From Euborellia annulipes (lineage: Eukaryota; Arthropoda; Insecta; Dermaptera; Anisolabididae), in assembly GCA_023213315.1 (NCBI GenBank), contig JAKCPI010000831.1, forward strand, positions 62,001-126,000: a stretch of 64,000 nt of DNA, written 5' to 3'. The notes under the pieces were generated by a model that worked only from the letters and a program-made list of their open reading frames with translations, had not been told where the DNA came from and searched no databases. Positions 56,401-64,000 of this stretch are shown here, in pieces (the stretch's first letter is position 1; every line of letters begins with the position of its first letter). A program made the translations under genes and the position numbers.

Positions 56401-59400
56401 CTCCTCTCTTTCTTCTTGACTTTCGTTAAAATTTATATTAAAAAAATATTTCCTCAAAATTAAGCATTTTCTCAAATCATGGAAAGCCTTATTATCCACA
56501 TAATCATAGTACGGGATATCGGCCTTTTCAAATTGCCTTATTGGGTAGAAAGGACTCTAAAATATAAAAAAAATATATTAGCTATTAAATGATAAATCAA
56601 ATAAATAATAAAACTATATATAAAATATAGATGAACGCCAAGACATTGTAAATTCTACAATTAATTTTGGTCAAAGTGAAGAATACGAGTTCATTAATAT
56701 TAACAACTTTTTCAGAGAAAATACTCTCTCCTTTCCCTTTATTAGTCTAAAAAAGGTGGCAGTAAGCCATTTTGATCGAGATGTATACAAAAATAACGAA
56801 AATTTTTAAGAAATACGAAGGCCACATTTACCATTAAAAAATGTATTATTACTTTTTTAGATTTTTTTTATTTTTCCCTTAATAATTTACATGCCAAAAA
56901 TCTTGCGCACAGCACACAACTTTCTCTTAGTAATTGAAAGTTGTGTTCTGTGCTTATTACACCAGATTTTTTGTGTCGACATATATTTAGTTTCCGCCGT
57001 TATAACTTTTTGGCCGATTTTGATTAAAAGCTTATTTTCACGCTCCAGGGAGGTCCAACTTAAATATAAAATTTCAACCTCCTAGCTCAATTCCTTCATG
57101 CTTAAAATTGAACTCACACCTACCCACCCACCCACAGACAGACCATGTCGCGAAAACCACTTTTTTGGACTCAAGGGACCTCAAAACGTATATATCCATC
57201 AAAATCTATACATCGAGTTTTTGACATGAATCCAATACTTTCTCTCTATATATGGGGGGGGGGATTAACATATATAGAGGTAAGAGAAAGTAAAAAAAAA
57301 AAAAAAACAATTTTTATTAAAATTATTAATTATTTTTTCAACTCTTTTTAATTTATTTCTTTAGTTATCCGTTATCCCATTCAGATTAGGTCTGCACAAG
57401 ATTTTCTCATTTAAATTACAATTGAGAAAGAAAAAAACCCAAAAAAGTAATAATACATACTGAGACATGAGGTCTTCGTATTCATTCAAAATTTTCGTTG
57501 CCGGAACTGGGGGGGGGAAGAATACATTGCCCCCCACCCCTCTGGCATCCTACAAATAGGAGGGGGCAGAGGGCGTTGAAGTTACACCATTTCTTATCTC
57601 TAACTCCTCCTACTTTCGTCTCTAGCTAGTGATCTAATCCTTATTTCTGGTTCCAACCGGCTCCTTATATCCAACCTCTTCTAAGCTATGGAGAATGTCC
57701 TGGTTTGAGGAGGGACTCCCTCAGCACCGGCGTGTAGCCTACTCCTTTCGAAGAGTGCATCACTGAGAGGGAACCTTCTTTACGTCCATTCCACAGGACG
57801 GGATGCCACAGCAACTCCCTCTCCTCGTAGAGTTGCCTGAGGGCTATTGTGGTAATAAATTCTAATATATATATAATAAATAGAGGAGAGTAATCCACTA
57901 AGAACGCGAGATAACCTTAATATAGGCTTTATATAAAATCTTTAAATTGTTGAGATTACTTGTCTGTATTTTTAAAGCAGATGAAGGGCTGGTTTTACTA
58001 AGAAAAAGCTTGGTAAGTTTATTTCTTTTTATTGGAAAACTTAAATTTGGCCGACCAATAGCGAATGTATTTGGTTTCGGTTTTTAAAAAACCATCTTCA
58101 AGGCCTAAAAAGAAAATTCGAAAGAACACATCAATTAGGCCTATTCCACATTGTGCGTACAAGAGGTGAGTTTTGTTACTAGATATAAATTACACATATT
58201 TTTTTAAAAAATTTTTTACATATATGCATGTTGAAATTGAAATAGGATAACACTTATATATGATGATCTAAGTCTATTGTGAGGTTTTTCGGTACAAAAA
58301 GATCTATTTTTTGTGTGTTTTACCGACCTCAGTTTCCAGGGAGTTTCATTTTCGATAAGACAGCTATTATATACCGTATATATATACATCCCTGAACGGT
58401 GGGTATTTTGAAATAAACAGACCACTGGAAAAAAGTTTTTGTTTCCATGAATATGTCAACTTAAGCAGTAAAAAGTTATTCTAAGTACAATGGTTATTTC
58501 AAAAAAGATTTTTGATAGATTTAAGTATGAGTGTGTGTGTGTGTGGGGGGGGGGGGGTGTGTGCTTTCACAAAAAATAGAACGCGAAATAATCCCACTCT
58601 GAAATTTTCAGAGCATTTGTAGAAAAAATCAAAGTTTTTTATAAAAAAAAAAAAAAATTAAAAAAAGTGTCATTCATCCCGAAATTTTTGTTTTTTTCCG
58701 AAAATGTCAAAAAAAAACGTTCAAGATGAATCTGTAAAATTTTGTCATATTTTTTTCTGAAAAGTACATTTAAAGACAAAAATTTAAAAAAAAAAACGTC
58801 CCGATAAGTTAATTTTTGACAGTTTTACGGTTATTTAAAAAAAAATCGATGTTTTTTGAAAATGCTATAACTTTTTTTTGGCTGGGTCGTAAAATCTGAA
58901 AAAATTCTCAAACACGTTTTCAATAGGGTACAAAAAGATGACAAAGTTTGAGCCAAATAAAAAATGGTCGGGTTCAAAAGTCGGTCGAGTTGGCGTGGAA
59001 TGCCCCATATATAATAGCTAGCTGTCTTATCGAAACTGAGGTCGGTAAAACACACAAAAAATAGATCTTTTTGTACCGAAAAACCTCACAATAGACTTAG
59101 ATCATCATATATAAGTGTTATCCTATTTCAATTTCAACATGCATATATGTAAAAAATTTTTTAAAAAAATATGTGTAATTTATATCTAGTAACAAAACTC
59201 ACCTCTTGTACGCACAATGTGGAATAGGCCTAATTGATGTGTTCTTTCGAATTTTCTTTTTAGGCCTTGAAGATGGTTTTTTAAAAACCGAAACCAAATA
59301 CATTCGCTATTGGTCGGCCAAATTTAAGTTTTCCAATAAAAAGAAATAAACTTACCAAGCTTTTTCTTAGTAAAACCAGCCCTTTATCTGCTTTAAAAAT

Positions 59401-60282
59401 ACAGACAAGTAATCTCAATAATTTGAATATTTTATATAATTTTCTTGTCTAGTTTCGTAACAACAACTAAAGAACTGATGATGGAGAACGAATAAATGCA
59501 CCGAAAGATTGTTATAGGATTCAAAATAATTTCTTTTGGCTGCCTCTCTGCCTTTCCTCTCAATATAAAAGTTACAAATGACTAAAAAAGAAAGATTACA
59601 AAAAGTATTCTACTTACATCTTCGAGGTATTCAGTTCTTTCTAGATATGTATCAACATTTCTTCGACAAAATTCTTTATTCTCCATTAAGTCACTTTCTT
59701 CGGTGAACTTAATTCCATTATTGCCGTTAATGACATTTGTTTGTGTTGCTTGATCCATTTGTTCAGTCACTTTGGAGCCCCAGACTTTTATTTCTTTTAT
59801 CTTTTTAATAGAGAATAAATGTTTCTTTTTAGTCATTGTTTGGCTTATGTATGGCTTGGCACCAAAGATCTGAAGATCTACTCTGCCAGAACGAAATGAG
59901 ATCCAATTCGCTGGCTCTTCTTTAACAGGATGAATCAAATTTATTTTTTGTCGTAAGCCATATTTTTTTAAAGCATTTTTAGATCTTTTTAATATATGTT
60001 TTTGAGGGTTTTTTTTCATATTTTGATAACTCGCCAATTCTTTTCTTTTTTTAGTATTTTTCAATTTAAGCAATTTTGGCTTCATTTTTGTAATTTTTTT
60101 GCAAACTTTTTTTTTCCTTTGTAATGGCGTCTAGTATAATTTCGAGTCGAAAAACATTTGTTTAAAAGGTGGTTAACATTTAAATTCATCCCTGAATTAC
60201 GTTTACGCAAATAGTGTTCGTCCATAGTTCTTCTCCGAACCAACTCTTGCTCGGCGCAAATAAAATCCTCTTCGAGGGTCAT
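53424..60282 (-). CDS. Unrecognised basic-to-acidic protein, 4 exons, homopolymer frameshift in exon 1
   Basis: No family recognised. Exon 1 60282-59618; exon 2 56556-56229 (or 56556-56215 if it ends at an in-frame TAG); exon 3 53964-53910; exon 4 53577-53424. Exon 1 starts MTLEEDFICAEQELVRRR but changes frame in a run of nine A near 60110. From ATG 60085 the frame is intact (MKPKLLKLKNTKKRK) and Lys-rich, with KKIKEIKVWGSK and TEQMDQATQTN. One extra A in the run would give a continuous ~400-aa protein. Without it, translation from 60085 gives 334 aa. Exon 2 has SPFYPIRQFEKADIPYYDY and a near-duplicated 20-residue acidic unit (REESKEEISN...EDFF). Joining exon 2 to exons 3-4 uses donor GTGAGA at 56228 and keeps phase; this is inference. 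The tail is HNPNPPTLTYIMIEAEE then PLLGQPPPCAEPTLNSEDI. Two giant palindromes sit in its introns. Confidence 0.6.
54081..55398. repeat. Giant palindrome, ~630-bp arms, 63-bp loop
   Basis: The left arm 54081-54709 is repeated as its reverse complement at about 54773-55398 with scattered mismatches and small indels. The spacer is GC-richer (GCGATCCCGGATGGG... at 54710). The outer end of each arm carries a tRNA-like block with box-A-like GGCTCAAGTGGTTAA and box-B-like GAGTTCAAATCC, so the arms may derive from a tRNA-related SINE or a foldback element. It lies in the proposed intron between exons 2 and 3 of the minus-strand gene. Confidence 0.9.
55713..55958. mobile_element. 246-bp MITE (GGACCCTGTTACGCATTAGT ends)
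   Basis: The inverted ends GGACCCTGTTACGCATTAGT and ACTAATGCGTAACAGGGTCC extend further through GTG(T/C)(G/C)AAGCGC with small changes. AT-rich interior. Lies in an intron of the minus-strand gene. Confidence 0.85.
56880..57300 (-). repeat. Dispersed family A, copy 8
   Basis: Contains GCACACAACTTTCTC, ACACCAGATTTTTTGTGTCG, ACAGACCATGTCGCGAAAAC and CCAATACTTTCTCTCTATAT. Lies in intron 1 of the minus-strand gene. Confidence 0.8.
57949..59418. repeat. Large inverted repeat, ~425-bp arms, ~630-bp spacer
   Basis: The left arm 57949-58373 matches the reverse complement of about 59006-59418 almost perfectly. One visible difference is AGCAGATGAAGGG against AGCAGATAAAGGG. The spacer includes a GTGTGTG/G-run tract near 58535. 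Each arm contains the TGAAGATGG...CCGAAAC hairpin motif reported separately. It lies in intron 1 of the minus-strand gene. It may be a foldback transposon or an inverted duplication. Confidence 0.9.
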
Positions 60283-60738
60283 GATAAATATTATTAAATA
60301 ATATTTCAATACTTTGAAAATTAAGATAATGAATTGGATGCGAAAAGGGCACGAGAACACACTTGAAAATATAATGAAAGTAATGCACGGTTGCAAGGTT
60401 GCGAAACGAATGCGAGAACACAGAATGCACGCTTTATGAAAAGAAAAGAAAATTTCGTTACTTTTAGGTTACTTTTTATTTATTTTAAAATTTAAGAATT
60501 AATTTCGATTTATTTAAAAAGAGAATTTAGAAATTTTTATTTTTCTGACAGGATAATTTATGATATATTAGATTACAGATTACTAATGTTTTTTTTTCCT
60601 GTTTATATAGAAATAATTAAAGCGCCAAAATAAGAAATAGGCCTAACACAAAATTTCATTAAACACAAGGAAAAAATAAATTAATAAATTCGAATAATAA
60701 AAGAAAAGGAAATCAAATTCTAAAGCGAATGAGAACAT

Positions 60739-61124
60739 AGGCGCCGGAACTGGGGGAGCAAGGTACATTGCCCCCCCTGGCATCCTATAGGGGGGGGGGG
60801 ACAGAGGGGGGCAAAATTTCTTCTTTTATTTATTTATTTTTAAAAATGATATATTTTTACTTTTGAAAATAAAATCTTCTAAATTAAAAAAATAAAAAGA
60901 GTAAGAAATTCATTTTTTTCCAAATTTTTTCCAAAAAATTTTTGATAAAATCACTAGCAAATTTTTTAAAATTTGAATTTTATTAAAATTGTGATTTTAT
61001 TTAAAATTTTTAAAGTTTTATAGTAGATTTGTTTTTGTTTTATACTATTTGAACATATTAAATTATTTTAATTTTCTAAAAAAATTTTTGCCCCCCTGAT
61101 TCAAATTCGTTCCGGCGCCCCTGA
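60739..61124. mobile_element. G-run MITE (GGCGCCGGAACTGGGGG ends)
   Basis: Starts AGGCGCCGGAACTGGGGG and ends TTCGTTCCGGCGCCCCTGA. AT-rich interior. A partial relative (GCCGGAACTGGGGGGGG) is at about 57500. Confidence 0.7.
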
Positions 61125-61203
61125 ATGAGAATGATGCTATCTGGATGCTATTAAATACTTTTTATAAAAATTTTATTTCTAATGGATTTAAAAACCTATT
61201 TCC

Positions 61204-61473
61204 ATGGGCGTAGCCAGACTTCTTGTTAGGGGGGGAGGGGCCAACCCCTCGTTAGGGCGAGAGGGGGGGTTTGCAATTAATATATACATAGATTATTAAT
61301 TATTTATTTAAATAAAAAAAAAATTAAATTAATGTAGTGGATTGGGGTGTTAAAAAACAAAATTCCCAATGGGAAAAATATATATTTGCTTGTTTTTTTT
61401 TAATTTTTAGGACCAGCCAGGGGGGGGGGGCAACGGCCCCCTGCCTCCCCCTGGCTACGACTATGCCTATTTT
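61204..61473. mobile_element. G-run MITE (GGGCGTAGCCAGACTT ends)
   Basis: Starts ATGGGCGTAGCCAGACTTC and ends CCCTGGCTACGACTATGCC. G-runs and C-runs lie just inside the ends, with an AT-rich middle. The internal open frame of about 70 codons is chance. Confidence 0.65.
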
Positions 61474-61797
61474 GTTGTGGTCCGCCTTCTCTCAGGGAGT
61501 TGCTGGGATTGAAATGATAAATGTGAAGATTGAAAATATAAGTTTATTGTAAATATGTTTAAACCCCAACCTATGGTTGATGGGCAAAGTTAAAAATTGA
61601 TATCTGTAATGCCCATGTAGGTGGGCCACTTTTGCCGGGGATTACATTTCGCACCGAAAAAAGTGGCAAATCGGCCCACCTTACCGTACATAGGTTGCAC
61701 ATGCCTGTATTGAAGCAGGGGTGGCCAATCCGCGGGCGAAATCCGGCCCTCCTTGAACATTTTTACCTGCCCGCGAGTTTTATCGCATTTTTACAAA

Positions 61798-61830
<33 letters not shown>

Positions 61831-61859
61831 TAAACATTCATACTTTTTTCTCTTTCACA

Positions 61860-62085
61860 CTCACACTCACACACACATTCACACTGTCTTTTTCGGCAGC
61901 TCAGGCCATATAAGACATTTACGATAACCGTTATTTATGAATTTATATATATTAGGGTCCAGGCATTTTTATTTAAGCCATCTGGTATCCAGATGGCTTA
62001 AATAAAATCATCGGACTGCCTGGGGTCCGAACCCGCGACGTTTGGTATATGAGGTTAGCACGCTAACCTCTACACCACGCCCCGT
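61860..62085 (-). repeat. tRNA-derived SINE
   Basis: CTCACACTCACAC lead, CGGCAGCTCAGGCCATATAA, AATCATCGGACTGCCTGGGG, then the tRNA-like head TCCGAACCCGCGACG and TTAGCACGCTAACCTCTACA. Confidence 0.85.
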
Positions 62086-62129
62086 GGGCTCAAAATATAT
62101 TTATTTATTATTTTTTATTTTATTTTTTT

Positions 62130-62930
62130 TTTCTCATTCACACTCACACTCACACACACATTCCCACAGTCTTTTCGGCAACTCAGGCCATTTAAGACTT
62201 TAGACCAGGGGTGGGCAAAAGCCGGCCCGCGGGCCGGATCCGGCCCTTTTGCTTACTTTATCCGGCCCGTTGAAAAATCCCTTTTATGCGATTTTGTTGA
62301 AATCAACAGTATAAATAATCAAATATATAAATAATAGAGTATTATAATTTCGAAGAGCCGTAACCATATCACTACTTTTATGTACGCAACATACTAGGTC
62401 TGTTCGATTATAATCTTTCATTAACTGATTTATTTAATGACCATTAATTTAATATAATGGATCATATTTCTTTAAAAATTACGTGACATATTTTACTGGG
62501 CAAAAATTGTTCGCATGTACACCCAAGTAAGACAATTTATTATTACTATTATCTATTATTAACTGTCAAATTTCTTTGTCCAAATGCTTTAAAATGATAC
62601 TTAGAGTGTTTTTGCCTAAAAAAACTTCTTGGGCAGGGAAAAACTCCACCCAAAACATTCGGGTGTGGAAAGCGTACGCGGTATAGTCCTGCGGCCCGGG
62701 AGACATTTTGAAAATTTCATTTTGGCCCGCGCTTAAAAGTATTTGCCCACCCCTGCTTTAGACGATAACAGTTGTAATTAATATATATATTGGGGGGTTC
62801 AGGCATTTCTATTTAAGCCATCTGGTATCCAAATGGCTTAAATAAAATCATCGGACTGCCTGGGTCCGAACCCGCGACGTTTGGTATAGGAGGTAGGCAC
62901 GCAGCCAACTACGCCAAACTTGGGGGCCTT
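62130..62930 (-). repeat. tRNA-derived SINE split by a hAT MITE
   Basis: The two halves, 62130-62205 and 62764-62930, join to give the same order of blocks as 61860-62085: CTTTTCGGCAACTCAGGCCA | GACGATAACAGTTG, then ATCATCGGACTGCCTGGG and the tRNA-like head. The intervening 62206-62755 is a hAT MITE with an 8-bp duplication. A further SINE body follows at 62935-63060. Confidence 0.85.
62206..62755. mobile_element. hAT MITE (CAGGGGTGGGCAAA ends) with 8-bp TSD
   Basis: A 550-bp element with inverted ends CAGGGGTGGGCAAA and TTTGCCCACCCCTG and GC-rich subterminal GGCCCGC blocks. It is flanked by exact CTTTAGAC duplications at 62198-62205 and 62756-62763. These are hAT hallmarks. It sits inside a minus-oriented tRNA-derived SINE, splitting it in two. 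No transposase. Confidence 0.92.
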
Positions 62931-63202
62931 CTATTTATTTAAGGTCTTTTTCGGCATTTAAGGCCATTTAGACTACATCCCTATTTATTTCAAATGATTG
63001 GTAGTCAATTCAAATGAAATAAATTTTTCCCGCTTGGGACTGGAAGTGAACCCGGGACCAGGGTGGTTAAAAACCCACTTTTTTAGATTTTGACCAGGAC
63101 ACTGATCAAAAATGGTTAAAACCGTCCAAAATTGGTTTTAACCACAAAATTAATTTAAATTGTATTGGATACCAATCAATTTGAATAAATAGGGACGGGG
63201 TC

Positions 63203-63454
63203 ATGGGCGTACCCAGGATCAAATCTAGGGGGGGGGGCATGGTCAGATCATGGTCGTCCAGATTGTGACATAGCTATTTTTTATATAGAGGGGAAAAGCC
63301 TTCGAATTAAAACCCTCGAGTCCTAACAAAAAAAATCATACCCCGCCGCCATCCACCAATTTTGTTTCGTTTCATCACTTTATAAACGTTTAATTTTTTT
63401 TTTTGCTTCTAGGGGGGGGGGGGGTAGCTGCCCCCGCTGGGTACGCCCATGGAC
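63203..63454. mobile_element. G-run MITE (GGGCGTACCCAGGAT ends)
   Basis: Starts CATGGGCGTACCCAGGATC and ends CTGGGTACGCCCATGG; clear inverted ends with inner G-runs. Confidence 0.75.
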
Positions 63455-64000
63455 AGGGTCTAAATGGCCTCCGATGCCGAAAAAAGCCTTAAATTAAAAA
63501 AAAATCTGAATTGACAAGCACAGAACTCAGCTTTCAATTAGCGAATGTAAGAGAAAGTTTCATATCTTTCAACTTTTAATTGAAACTATTGGTTCGAAAT
63601 TCCTGTAAATATAAAATTTATGTTTATTATGGGATATATAATTTTATATGTGGCCCGCGGTGCGTTGATGAATTTCCAAAGGGACCCGCATTTGAGTTGA
63701 CCACCCTCACCAATATTAAAAAGAAGAGAGGGGGGGGGGGGGACCCCGCTGGGGGGAGGGGGATCTCTTTTTTTTTTATTTTTTCTGTTTGGAGCATAGG
63801 GGTACTCTAAAATTGATAAAGAAGAGAGAGGGGACTTATCATTTTCCCCTCCCTTCCTAGGAAGATATGACAGCGGGGGAGGATTGTGGCAAATGCCTAG
63901 TTAATATAATCCAGGGAATTTATATGGATTTATGCTTTTTTACAGGTGGCCACGAGCACACGTGATCCGGTTGCATGTTTTCATCTTGCACGTGCCTATG

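Larger units (their letters stand above)
60283..64000. other. Upstream flank of the minus-strand gene; SINE/MITE cluster
   Basis: 60283-60740 probably contains the 5' UTR and promoter of the minus-strand gene. The rest is G-run MITEs, SINEs in tandem, a hAT MITE and a GC-rich fragment (61600-61790) resembling truncated CAGGGGTGG-ended elements. No coding exons recognised. Confidence 0.55.

Noticed and set aside
1..64000. CRISPR arrays, operons, phage or bacterial genes
   Set aside because: No regularly spaced direct repeats with unique spacers; all genes are spliced with GT-AG introns, so the DNA is eukaryotic.

Overview
The window is about 70% A+T nuclear DNA of an invertebrate animal, most likely an arthropod. 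The reasons are short GT-AG introns (often 60-100 bp) between coding exons, an asp/ASPM gene, a Zasp66-type PDZ protein without LIM domains, and a dense load of MITEs, tRNA-derived SINEs and mariner remnants. The exact lineage cannot be fixed from the sequence alone. Exon models below were built by hand from splice sites, reading-phase continuity and family motifs. No bacterial operon, CRISPR or functional tRNA/rRNA gene was seen.

Layout. 1-14445: repeat-rich, no recognised gene. 14446-18709 (+): last four exons of an unrecognised Pro/Tyr-rich protein. 18710-22069: repeats and a dead mariner. 22070-31849 (-): 11-exon PDZ/ZM muscle-type protein, with a 4.2 kb hAT-type element and nested insertions in intron 5. 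31850-37489: intergenic, repeats. 37490-43165 (-): 9-exon SLC17 (sialin-like) transporter. 43166-43971: shared divergent promoter region. 43972-53259 (+): 11-exon ASPM, with an ASH domain, one CH domain and 17 IQ motifs. 53424-60282 (-): unrecognised gene lying tail-to-tail with ASPM, whose introns hold two very large inverted repeats. 60283-64000: repeats, including a hAT MITE nested inside a SINE.

How the genes relate. There is no functional cluster. ASPM (mitotic spindle), the transporter (organelle or plasma membrane) and the Zasp-like protein (Z-disc/actin) are unrelated neighbours. The two useful spatial relations are the head-to-head pair (transporter/ASPM, about 0.8 kb apart) and the tail-to-tail pair (ASPM/unknown gene, stops 165 bp apart).

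Most notable non-gene signals. (1) A 4,220-bp element with perfect 15-bp inverted ends and an 8-bp target duplication, carrying a GC-rich minisatellite. (2) A 1-kb Transib-like element inside it, with RSS-heptamer-like CACAGTG ends and a 5-bp duplication. (3) A recurrent hairpin motif whose stem changes on both sides between copies and whose flanks resemble a hammerhead-ribozyme core. (4) Two giant palindromes of 1.3-1.5 kb. (5) An ASPM with only one recognisable CH domain.
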